DNA from: Pseudomonadota bacterium | GTDB lineage: Bacteria; Pseudomonadota; Alphaproteobacteria; Rhizobiales; Xanthobacteraceae | Assembly: GCA_023423415.1 (NCBI GenBank) | Contig: JAFAFP010000011.1 | Coordinates: 1 to 19,195, forward strand | DNA: 19,195 bases | Reading direction: 5' to 3' | Shown here: positions 7,477 to 13,871 of the stretch, piece by piece | How the letters are laid out: each line of letters begins with the position of its first letter | Numbering within the stretch: the stretch's first letter is position 1 | Made by a program: the position numbers and the translations under genes | Notes under the pieces: generated by a model | The model's database searches: none | Told to the model about the DNA's origin: nothing | What the model saw: the letters and a program-made list of their open reading frames with translations, nothing else

Positions 7477-7770
7477 GATCACTTCTCCTTCCTGTCAACG
7501 GCCGTTCCAAAGGCGCGATGGCGGCACGCTTACATCAACGGCGGCACCATTCGGTCCAGATGGTGATGGATGGCGCGGCAGTCCTGGTCCGATCATCAGT
7601 CGCGCCAAAACGTTCGAAGGTTCAAATCCGATCCTAGCAGTCAACGGCTCAATGATTGATATTGCTTGTATTGCTTTCGTTCTCGGCGGTTCGAATTTTA
7701 CCCGATTTTTCGTGACTTTCCGTCCGTTCGGAGAGCGCCAGTTTTCGACAGAGGCGCTGTCTCGGCTTGC
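7477..7770. other. Gene-free stretch upstream of the caspase-like gene
   Basis: I see no intact gene here. It should hold the promoter of the minus-strand caspase-like gene, with AGGAAGGAGA just before its start codon. A tRNA T-arm-like string, GGTTCAAATCC at 7619-7629 on the plus strand, stands alone: the bases on each side do not form a T-stem, and no D-arm or anticodon arm is present. Together with the neighbouring DUF2924 relic this suggests eroded mobile or phage-derived DNA. Confidence 0.5.
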
Positions 7771-7983
7771 CGCGATTTGAGTCAGGGATGGATAACCTGC
7801 GCCGCCATACTCAAATCCATCCTCGGCGACGGTCACGGTATGCGTGCGGCCGTGCCATTTGCGCACCAGACGCGCGCCGGATTTTAAAGGAGGATTGACG
7901 AGGGCTCGACCCGGCCTGTGGCCCCGCAAGGCTCTGGCTCGTGTTCGAAGTTTGCGCAGTGTCGCTTTCGGGTCGAGGCGCAA
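7771..7983 (-). pseudogene. DUF2924 gene remnant
   Basis: Translation of this minus-strand stretch gives about 70 residues that include a clear DUF2924 core: LKSGARLVRKWHGRTHTV, then EDGFEYGG and YPSLTQIA. Full DUF2924 proteins are about 140-170 residues. Here the N-terminal helical part is missing, because the similarity starts right behind the nicX-like stop codon. The family's closing segment (normally an ITGxxWSGxxFFGL-like end) is also absent: after SLTQIA the sequence turns into unrelated text. In Alphaproteobacteria DUF2924 genes typically sit beside serine recombinases of phages and islands. No recombinase is visible here. I read it as a decayed fragment, truncated at both ends. Confidence 0.65.
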
Positions 7984-7986
7984 GAT

Positions 7987-9045
7987 TTAAAGCGGATATC
8001 CCCCGAACAGGTCCCATTGCACCTCACCTTTGTCGACGACGATCGTGCCATCGACGGCAATGGTGCAGTTGCGCATCGGAAAGTCGAAATGTCCGTCGGT
8101 GAAGCGTCCAGCGTGCTCGTTGGCGCCCGTGGAATACAGAAAGTTGCCGGCGAAAGCGCGCAATTCGGTGCCGTTAATGTCGGCGCGATCGTAACCGACC
8201 ATCGCATCCCAGCGGGCGCGCGGGTTCAGGCCCCATCCGATATGGCTGACGGCATATGCGTTTCTGTCACGCCATGCTGCAAGGTATGAGCGCGTCAGCT
8301 CCGCGTCCAGTTCCGCGCCTTCGATCTCATCGATGAAGTCGTCGGTGATCCTGAAGCGGACCGGGCTTTGGATATAGGACTTGAACGTCAGGTTCGCGTC
8401 ACCCGGCGCGAGGACCAGTGTGCCGTTCACGGAGTTCGGCTTCGGAAAGCACAGACACAATCCCGCCGGCCAGTAGGCGATCCGGCTTTCGGCGGTCACG
8501 AACCCGCTGGAGCCGCGCACCGGAGCGCCGTCTATCCTGATCGTCAAATCGGTGCCGGCCGCCGAGGTGACGCGCATTTCTTTTGCGTGCTTCAGCATGT
8601 CGATGCCGATGTCGACGGCCTTGGCGAGCCGGGAATCCGGTGCGAGCCGCTCGAGCACCTCGGGATGCTCGTTGCTGATCATCATCAGCGAGGTCCCTTG
8701 CGCGAGAACCTGAGCACGTTCGCTCGCGTGCAGCAGCCCCTCGACGGTGCAGTCGATGACGAACTTGGAGGCCGCCAAGGCCTTGATAGGCTCCGTCAAT
8801 CCGCCAAGTGCCTTCGACGAGCCGGTCGAACGCACTGGTACTGGTGCATTCACCGGCGGGCTTACCATCGTCACATGAAACGGGCGCGCGGCGAGGCGTT
8901 GCAATGCCAACTCGGACAGTTTTACCAGGATCGGTCGCGACTGGGTCTCCGAGAGGATCGCGCAGACGTCGCCAGACGAAATTCCACAGAGCGAAAAGGT
9001 CTGTGTGAAAGCGTCAATCCATTTGCCTTCGATGGACTCAATCAC
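7987..9045 (-). CDS. nicX: NicX-type 2,5-dihydroxypyridine 5,6-dioxygenase homologue
   Basis: This 352-residue protein is recognisable along its length as a homologue of NicX, the non-haem Fe(II) dioxygenase (M29-like fold) that opens 2,5-dihydroxypyridine to N-formylmaleamate in nicotinate breakdown. The closest stretches are VSHIGWGLNPRARWDAM and GNFLYSTGANE, then HFDFPMRNCTI. His268, His319 and Asp321 fall at the positions known as the iron ligands in NicX (His265, His318, Asp320). The GTG at 9045 is preferred: it gives the family length and matches the NicX N-terminus. An in-frame ATG at 9093 would overlap the upstream hydrolase. The gene follows the hydrolase with a 10-base gap, so they are one operon. 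The rest of the nic pathway is not in the window, so the real substrate may be another para-hydroxylated N-aromatic. Confidence 0.8.
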   Translation of the reverse strand: MIESIEGKWIDAFTQTFSLCGISSGDVCAILSETQSRPILVKLSELALQRLAARPFHVTMVSPPVNAPVPVRSTGSSKALGGLTEPIKALAASKFVIDCTVEGLLHASERAQVLAQGTSLMMISNEHPEVLERLAPDSRLAKAVDIGIDMLKHAKEMRVTSAAGTDLTIRIDGAPVRGSSGFVTAESRIAYWPAGLCLCFPKPNSVNGTLVLAPGDANLTFKSYIQSPVRFRITDDFIDEIEGAELDAELTRSYLAAWRDRNAYAVSHIGWGLNPRARWDAMVGYDRADINGTELRAFAGNFLYSTGANEHAGRFTDGHFDFPMRNCTIAVDGTIVVDKGEVQWDLFGGYPL

Positions 9046-9055
9046 TGGTGCGTTC

Positions 9056-9901
9056 TCACATCTTCGCCCGGGCTTTTGTCGCACCGGGACCATCTGACAC
9101 CCATTGCAGAAATTGGATCAGAGCGGCGTTGAAGTCGTCGCTGCGTTCGATGTTCAGCAGATGGCCCGCTTCATCAAACAGCGTGTAACGGCTGCCGGGA
9201 ATAGCGGCGGCCAGGGCCTGCATCTGGTTCGGCGGCGCGACGCGATCAGCGCCGCCCGCGACAACCAGCGTTGGTACGTCGATCGTTGCCGGGTCAAGAA
9301 ACGGACGCATCGCGGTGCGAGCCGCGACAATTGTTTGATAGGATGGGATGTGCAGCCGCAACAGACTGTCACGAATAGCGTGTGACGCTTCCGGCGTGAC
9401 GCAAGGGCCGAGGAGGCGCGGAAGAAGACTATCGGCCAGGGCTTCGGTGGTGCCATCGTTGGCCAGCGGCCGCAGACGCTCCCGGTTGAATCCCTGAGCG
9501 TCCTCCGGCACTGGCGCGGAGCCCGGACGACAAGCGGCGAGACAGAGGCTCCGCACCCGTTGCTTGTGGCGCTTGTAAAACGCCTGGGCGACAAGGCCTC
9601 CCATCGACAACCCCACGATATGCGCTTTGTCGATCTCAAACGCGTCCATGATACGCCGGGTATCATCGATAAAGTCGAACAGATCGAAGTCGCCGTTGAT
9701 CTTGTCGCTGTCGCCGTAGCCGCGAAAATCGAAGATGACCGGTGAGTAATCGCGTGCAAGCGCGTCGAATTGGCTGCGCCAATTCTCTCTGTTTCCGCCA
9801 ATCCCGTGCAGAAAGACAACAGCCTCACCCGAGCCGCAGCGCTCTGCCGCTAGCAATGGAGAAGGTTGAACCATCAGGTTTTGATGCGACGCGCCGACCA
9901 T
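9056..9901 (-). CDS. Alpha/beta hydrolase (NicD-like role possible)
   Basis: This alpha/beta-hydrolase-fold enzyme has about 281 residues from the chosen start. With that numbering the oxyanion-hole motif is VVFLHGIGG (about 28-36), the nucleophile elbow is GLSMGG with Ser99, the acid is Asp219 in GGADRVAP and the base is His247 in AGHLLN. The fold and length fit enol-lactonases and C-N or C-C hydrolases of aromatic pathways. Its position directly before a NicX-type gene suggests the step after ring opening, as NicD (N-formylmaleamate deformylase) does in Pseudomonas, but sequence similarity to NicD is only general. The start is uncertain: TTG 9943 and ATG 9916, 9901 or 9874 are all in frame, and none has a good ribosome-binding site. 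It is divergent from a LysR gene that probably controls it. Confidence 0.8.
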   Translation of the reverse strand: MVGASHQNLMVQPSPLLAAERCGSGEAVVFLHGIGGNRENWRSQFDALARDYSPVIFDFRGYGDSDKINGDFDLFDFIDDTRRIMDAFEIDKAHIVGLSMGGLVAQAFYKRHKQRVRSLCLAACRPGSAPVPEDAQGFNRERLRPLANDGTTEALADSLLPRLLGPCVTPEASHAIRDSLLRLHIPSYQTIVAARTAMRPFLDPATIDVPTLVVAGGADRVAPPNQMQALAAAIPGSRYTLFDEAGHLLNIERSDDFNAALIQFLQWVSDGPGATKARAKM

Positions 9902-9958
9902 GAAAAACTGTTGCATGAGACGCGCTATGAATGGGAGTATCAATTTTCAAGGTACGAT

Positions 9959-9973
9959 ATAGCTTGTGGTTAT
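9959..9973. promoter_or_regulatory. Possible LysR box (T-N11-A)
   Basis: ATAGCTTGTGGTTAT contains a T-N11-A core with partly symmetrical ends (ATAG and TTAT). It lies just before the LysR start codon, in the stretch between the divergent LysR and hydrolase genes. LysR regulators commonly bind such sites next to their own gene. The dyad is weak, so this is a suggestion only. Confidence 0.25.
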
Positions 9974-9976
9974 AAC

Positions 9977-10945
9977 ATGTTGCATCCCGCTGCGCTTGAG
10001 CAGTTTCTCTCGGTTTACCGGCATCGGAGCATCAACAAAGCTTGCCGCGAGCTTGGACTTTCCCAGCCCGCCCTCAGCAAGACGATCCGTCGTCTGGAGG
10101 ATCAGCTTCGCGTCAAACTGTTCGTGCGCAGCTCGGCGGGCGTTACTCCGACAGAATTTGCCGATGTTCTGGCGCAGCGCGCCGACGTCATTCGCGGCGA
10201 ACTGTCTCGTGCGGTGTCCGAGATCGAAAGCATGCGAAAGCGGAAGGGTGGAGAGGCGCGAATAGGGACAGGTCCTGCCCTGGCGTCGTCATTGCTTGCC
10301 GACCGACTTGCGGACTTTCTGCAGCGCGAGCCGTACGTCAATGTCCGGCTTGTCGAAGGACTGTTCGAAACGCTTTCGGAGGCCGTGGCGGGCGGCCGCC
10401 TGGATCTTGCAATTACCACGAAGCCCGCCCAAGCCATTCCGCCAGAACTGATCTCCGAAGTTCTGTTGGAGGATGCTCTCGTCTTTGTTGCCGGGAATGA
10501 GCATCCGTTGGCCGGAAAGGCAAAGAGATCCTTGGCTGAGCTGTTGTCGTATCCGTGGGTGTTGCCGCCGCGCGGTGGCATTCTCTGGCAGCGGCTCGTT
10601 GAGATTTTTGACGCGGAAAATCTCGTAGCGCCCGAGCCACAGGTCGAAACCTATTCCAGCGGTTGCATCAAGGCGCTGCTGCGAAGCGGGCCTTTTCTGA
10701 GCCTGACGCCGCTAAATCTCATCGAGCGCGATGTGGCGCGTGGCGAAATCGCCATTTTGAACGTAGCGGCACCGGCCTGCAGCCGGAAGGTCATTGTTCT
10801 GCAACGGCGGCACAACGTCCTTCCGCCCGGGACGCAGGCGCTATTGAAATTCATCAAGCGTGAACTGCGGGTTGCGGGGACAGGGTTGCGCGGTGGCAAA
10901 AGCTCCCATTTACGGTTCGGTTCGCTTCGGTCGGTTAAGAACTGA
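9977..10945 (+). CDS. LysR-family transcriptional regulator
   Basis: This 322-residue protein has the usual LysR size. Residues 1-60 are the winged helix-turn-helix: ALEQFLSVYRHRSINKACRELGLSQPALSKTIRRLEDQL, then KLFVR. Residues about 90-300 are the periplasmic-binding-like effector domain (ARIGTGPALASSLLADRL to about LQRRHNVLPPGTQALLKFI). The ATG at 9977 places the HTH at the very N-terminus as in the family; the frame stays open further upstream, but that would add an unlikely 37 residues. It is divergent from the alpha/beta-hydrolase and nicX-like genes, the standard arrangement for a LysR activator of an adjacent catabolic operon. The inducer would be a pathway metabolite, which cannot be named. 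Its 3' end faces the minus-strand MarR gene across about 270 bases. Confidence 0.88.
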   Translation: MLHPAALEQFLSVYRHRSINKACRELGLSQPALSKTIRRLEDQLRVKLFVRSSAGVTPTEFADVLAQRADVIRGELSRAVSEIESMRKRKGGEARIGTGPALASSLLADRLADFLQREPYVNVRLVEGLFETLSEAVAGGRLDLAITTKPAQAIPPELISEVLLEDALVFVAGNEHPLAGKAKRSLAELLSYPWVLPPRGGILWQRLVEIFDAENLVAPEPQVETYSSGCIKALLRSGPFLSLTPLNLIERDVARGEIAILNVAAPACSRKVIVLQRRHNVLPPGTQALLKFIKRELRVAGTGLRGGKSSHLRFGSLRSVKN

Positions 10946-11249
10946 AGTTGTAATGGTGAACTCCGGAAAGGCCGTCGATTATCATAGATGCCAGCGTGTC
11001 GCGGATAATTGGATCGGCTTCGACGGCCTCACTGATATCCAGAAACTCAACCACGTCGGGTCGACGTTTGCCGCCCTCATGTTTCGCTACAAAGGATTGA
11101 GGGCGGCGATTGTGGGCAATCGCGAAGACCTTGGCCTGGGTGGCAGGCAAATGCTCGAGCCGAACAATGGCGACGGTTGGTTCAGTTGTTTGCTCGCAAG
11201 GTAGCGACCGTGGTGCGCTAACGACGCCCAACGAGAACGCGCGTTCCAT
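10935..11249 (-). CDS. Possible small unknown protein behind the MarR gene
   Basis: This minus-strand frame of 104 codons starts at an ATG inside the 3' end of the MarR gene (about 30 bases of overlap) and ends just inside the 3' end of the convergent LysR gene. It fills the otherwise empty gap of about 270 bases. The C-terminal half (VVEFLDISEAVEADPIIRDTLASMI) has the composition of a real acidic helical protein. Against it: no ribosome-binding site, weaker third-position G+C than its neighbours as far as I can count, and no family I recognise. It could be a relic of a longer gene. If it is not coding, this gap holds only the two convergent 3' ends. Confidence 0.3.
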   Translation of the reverse strand: MERAFSLGVVSAPRSLPCEQTTEPTVAIVRLEHLPATQAKVFAIAHNRRPQSFVAKHEGGKRRPDVVEFLDISEAVEADPIIRDTLASMIIDGLSGVHHYNFSS

Positions 11250-11787
11250 GATCGTAGAGGCCTGTCACGAGGCCCAACGCAGCTGTGATTGATCGTAGCT
11301 GAGTATCCAGTCCCTCGATTTCGTTGGTGGGAAGCATCAGGAGTTCGTGCCGCAATGCCACGAGCCGGGATGTGATGCGGTTACCTTCTTCGGTCACGGC
11401 ATAGGCCATGTCGCGGTTGGTGGTGCCTTTGACCTGCCGGACAAACCCCGCCTTTATCAGCTTGCGCAGGCTGTACTGAACGTTCGAGGTATCTTCGCGA
11501 TTTGCAAAGCGAAGCAGGTCGGCAATCCGGCTCGGATGCCCGGCTGTGACGAGCTGTTGCAAGATGACGCAATCCTGTCCGGAGAGATTGTGCGCGCGCG
11601 CCTCGGGTCCGAGCAGTGAGCCCGCGAACCGGTAAAAAGCTTCACCAGCGCAGATCAAGGCCTGCTCGAATTCCGTTACCGCGGCCTCGTGCGCCGTTCG
11701 CGCCAGGTGAGGGGGCGCCGGAGGCGTGCGTGGCTCGGCGGGGGACTTTGTTTCCGGCTTCGCTTGCTTGGTCTTCGATCTTGTCAT
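11218..11787 (-). CDS. MarR-type winged-helix repressor
   Basis: This is a 189-residue protein starting at ATG 11787. Residues 1-30 are a basic, Pro-rich tail (MTRSKTKQ to PPAPPHLAR). The MarR winged helix follows: SGQDCVILQQLV, then PSRIADLLRFANREDTSNVQYSLRKLIKAGFVRQVKG, the recognition-helix region, about residues 69-120. The wing contains NRDMAYAVTEEGNRI, and long dimerisation helices close the protein. MarR proteins are usually dimeric repressors released by an aromatic ligand, often the substrate or CoA thioester of the pathway beside them. The gene is divergent from the glutathione-transferase-led operon with 68 bases between, and a perfect palindrome in that gap covers both predicted -10 regions. 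It therefore probably represses the catabolic operon and itself. The upstream in-frame extension to 11934 would overlap the divergent gene and is rejected. Confidence 0.88.
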   Translation of the reverse strand: MTRSKTKQAKPETKSPAEPRTPPAPPHLARTAHEAAVTEFEQALICAGEAFYRFAGSLLGPEARAHNLSGQDCVILQQLVTAGHPSRIADLLRFANREDTSNVQYSLRKLIKAGFVRQVKGTTNRDMAYAVTEEGNRITSRLVALRHELLMLPTNEIEGLDTQLRSITAALGLVTGLYDHGTRVLVGRR

Positions 11788-11792
11788 GCCCG

Positions 11793-11820
11793 TTGACTCG
11801 CTGAAAGTGCGTTGTAGAAT
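11793..11820 (+). promoter_or_regulatory. Promoter of the catabolic operon
   Basis: TTGACT (11793-11798) and TAGAAT (11815-11820) are separated by 16 bases, a good sigma-70-type pair. Transcription would begin near 11827, leaving a leader of about 29 bases before the GST start codon at 11856. Confidence 0.6.
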
Positions 11821-11824
11821 ACAA
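11812..11824. promoter_or_regulatory. Putative MarR operator palindrome
   Basis: TTGTAGAATACAA is a perfect inverted repeat (TTGTA, three bases, TACAA). It covers the predicted -10 box of the plus-strand operon, and on the other strand it contains TATTCT, a possible -10 of the MarR gene. Size, symmetry and position fit a MarR dimer site that blocks both promoters. Confidence 0.6.
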
Positions 11825-11855
11825 TTGAAATTAAGCAAATGCGAGCTGTCATTCG

Positions 11856-12560
11856 ATGAGCGTGGTCCTTTACGAATTGCTCGGTCTGCATGACCGCCGG
11901 TACAGCCAGTTCTCGTGGCGGACACGGCTGGCATTGGCTCACAAAGGTGTGCAGGCGGAAATCCGCGGCGTGCGGGTCAGCGATAAGGATGCGATCGCGT
12001 TCAGTGGCCAAGGTAAGGTTCCGATCCTCGTCGACGGGGAGAGGGTTATTCCCGATTCCTGGGCGATCGCCGAGTATCTGGAGGGCCGGTATTCCAAGGA
12101 GCCCAGTCTCTTTGGCGGTGAAATAGGGCACGGATTGAGCCGTTTCATCAACGCATACGTTGATCGCACGCTTGTCCCGAAGCTTGTGCCCCTGCTGATG
12201 ATCGATGTCGTCGCTTGTGTTGACGAAGCCGATGGTCATCATCTTCGCAGTCAGATGGAGCGCGCCTTCCGCGCTACACTCGAAACGCTCGCGGAAAATC
12301 GCGAGAAGGATATCGTCGCATTCCGTAAATTGCTTGATCCGGCCAGAGCTGCTTTGCGCACCCAGCCGTTTCTCAGTGGCGCAAATCCGGCCTACGCGGA
12401 CTACATCCTGTTCAGCCTGATGCAATGGGCTCGCATCGTAAGCGCTTTCGATGTCCTGGAGGCGGACGATGCAGTCGCCGCCTGGAGGGAGCGGATGCTG
12501 GATTTGTATGATGGCCTGGCCAGGACAGCGCCGGCGCGTGCGGAGTCTCCGACTGGCTGA
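11856..12560 (+). CDS. LigE-like (beta-etherase type) glutathione S-transferase
   Basis: This 234-residue cytosolic GST has an N-terminal thioredoxin-like domain of about 80 residues and an all-helical C-terminal domain. It resembles LigE-type beta-etherases rather than common GSTs. The shared stretches are SWRTRLALAHKG (residues 20-31), KVPILVDGERVIPDSWAIAEYL (54-75, including the glutathione-binding VP and DSWAI turn), NPAYADYILF and WRERMLDLYDGLAR near the C-terminus. LigE-family enzymes attack an aryl-ether carbon with glutathione in lignin-dimer breakdown. Here the substrate is unknown, and other glutathione conjugations are possible. It is the first gene of the plus-strand operon, directly behind the MarR-controlled promoter. 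A hairpin separates it from the transporter gene. Confidence 0.8.
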   Translation: MSVVLYELLGLHDRRYSQFSWRTRLALAHKGVQAEIRGVRVSDKDAIAFSGQGKVPILVDGERVIPDSWAIAEYLEGRYSKEPSLFGGEIGHGLSRFINAYVDRTLVPKLVPLLMIDVVACVDEADGHHLRSQMERAFRATLETLAENREKDIVAFRKLLDPARAALRTQPFLSGANPAYADYILFSLMQWARIVSAFDVLEADDAVAAWRERMLDLYDGLARTAPARAESPTG

Positions 12561-12579
12561 CGCGCGTTCTCTTTGACTG

Positions 12580-12597
12580 CGGCCCGAAACCGGGCCG
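12580..12597 (+). other. Intercistronic RNA hairpin
   Basis: CGGCCCG and CGGGCCG form a perfect 7-bp GC stem with an AAAC loop, about 20 bases behind the GST stop codon and 65 bases before the binding-protein start codon. It is followed by GTGCAAAAAAAC, not a T-run, so it should not terminate plus-strand transcription. It more likely protects or divides the transcript, as often seen before highly expressed binding-protein genes. Confidence 0.5.
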
Positions 12598-12662
12598 TGC
12601 AAAAAAACAAGATCGCCGAACGTCTGCGACGGAAAACGGCGACTAACGCAAGGGAGAGGAAC

Positions 12663-13835
12663 ATGAAATTCAAGGCTGGAATAATTGCGACGGCAGCGGC
12701 CATAGCCACAACTGTGCAGCCGGCAATAGCCCAGGAAAAGCTGAAGATCGGCGTCATGGCAACCTTGTCCGGGCCGGCGGCTGTTCTCGGGCAACATATG
12801 CGCGATGGTTTTTTGCTTGCGGTCAAGGATCTGGGTGGCAAGCTCGGCGGCCTCGATACTGAGATCATCGTTGTCGACGACGAACTCAAGCCGGATGTCG
12901 GTGTTCAGAAAATTCAGGCGCTTCTGAGCCGCGACAAGGTCAACGTTGTTGTGGGAACGACCTTTTCCAATGTGCAAATGGCAATCGCCAAGCCGGTCTT
13001 CGATTCCAAGACCGTCATGATCGGCACGAATGCGGGGCCGTCGCCTCTCGCGGGGAAGAACTGTTCACCCTGGTTCTTCTCGACGGCCTGGCAGAATGAC
13101 CAGAACCACGAAGTCATGGGCAAGTATGCTCAGGATGCTGGCTACAAGCGGCTGGTTCTGATCGCGCCAAATTATCAGGCCGGCAAGGACTCGATGGCTG
13201 GCTTCAAGCGCCATTACAAGGGCGAAATCGTCGATGAGATCTTCAGTCAGGTCAACCAGCTCGATTTCTCATCGGAGATCGCGCGCGTCGCGAGCCTCAA
13301 GCCGGATGCGATCTTTGTCTTCCAGCCCGGCGGCATGGGAGTGAACTTCGTCAAACAATATGCCCAGGCCGGACTCAAGGACAAGATTCCACTTCTGTCT
13401 GCTTTCACAGTCGATGAGACGACGTTGGTGGCGACGCAGGATGCGGCGCTGGGCCTTCAGTCGGGATCCCATTGGGCGCACAATCTCGATAACCCGGCCA
13501 ACAAGAAGTTCATCACGGACTTCGAGGCGACTTATAAATACGTGCCGGCACAGTATGCGAACCAGGGCTACGATGCGGCACTTTTGATCGATGCAGCCAT
13601 CAAATCCACGGGCGGCAACATCAGTGATCGAGAGGCTTTGCAGGCAGCGATGAAGAAGGCGAAATTCACGTCTACGCGTGGTCCCTTCAAGTTCAATAAC
13701 AACGGATTTCCTATCCAGGACTTCTATGTTGTCACCGCTACGAAACGTGCGGACGGAAAGTACGTCACGGAGGCCTCAAAAAAGGTCTTCGAAGGATACG
13801 GTGATGCCTACGCAAAAGAGTGTCCTTTGAAATAA
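12663..13835 (+). CDS. ABC-transporter substrate-binding protein, LivJ/HAAT type
   Basis: This is a 390-residue periplasmic binding protein. The ATG at 12663 is preceded by GGGAGAGGAAC. Residues 1-23 are a signal peptide cut after AIA. The mature part starts EKLKIGVMATLSGPAAVLG, the standard opening of the branched-chain amino acid binding family (type I fold, Peripla_BP_6), followed by the lobe and hinge elements GVQKIQALLSRDKVNVVVG and LIAPNYQAGKDSMAGFKRHY. Many alphaproteobacterial members in catabolic operons bind aromatic acids instead of leucine. With a CoA ligase behind it and a LivH permease gene at the end of the window, it probably delivers the aromatic substrate of this operon. The ligand cannot be read from the sequence. 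Confidence 0.9.
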   Translation: MKFKAGIIATAAAIATTVQPAIAQEKLKIGVMATLSGPAAVLGQHMRDGFLLAVKDLGGKLGGLDTEIIVVDDELKPDVGVQKIQALLSRDKVNVVVGTTFSNVQMAIAKPVFDSKTVMIGTNAGPSPLAGKNCSPWFFSTAWQNDQNHEVMGKYAQDAGYKRLVLIAPNYQAGKDSMAGFKRHYKGEIVDEIFSQVNQLDFSSEIARVASLKPDAIFVFQPGGMGVNFVKQYAQAGLKDKIPLLSAFTVDETTLVATQDAALGLQSGSHWAHNLDNPANKKFITDFEATYKYVPAQYANQGYDAALLIDAAIKSTGGNISDREALQAAMKKAKFTSTRGPFKFNNNGFPIQDFYVVTATKRADGKYVTEASKKVFEGYGDAYAKECPLK

Positions 13836-13871
13836 CGCAGTGGATGAGGCTGCCATGCGGGGAGGGATGCT

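Noticed and set aside
7566..7645. tRNA gene on the plus strand
   Set aside because: The T-loop consensus GGTTCAAATCC is present, but the T-stem does not pair, and no D-arm, anticodon arm or acceptor partner can be folded.
7495..7770. Continuation of the DUF2924 frame as a full 162-residue protein
   Set aside because: The part after SLTQIA has no DUF2924 character and includes the reverse of a tRNA T-arm-like string, a common source of false frames.
11784..12977. Minus-strand frame of 397 codons across the first GST and the binding-protein start
   Set aside because: It is antisense to two conserved genes and would cover the divergent promoter region. No family is recognisable.
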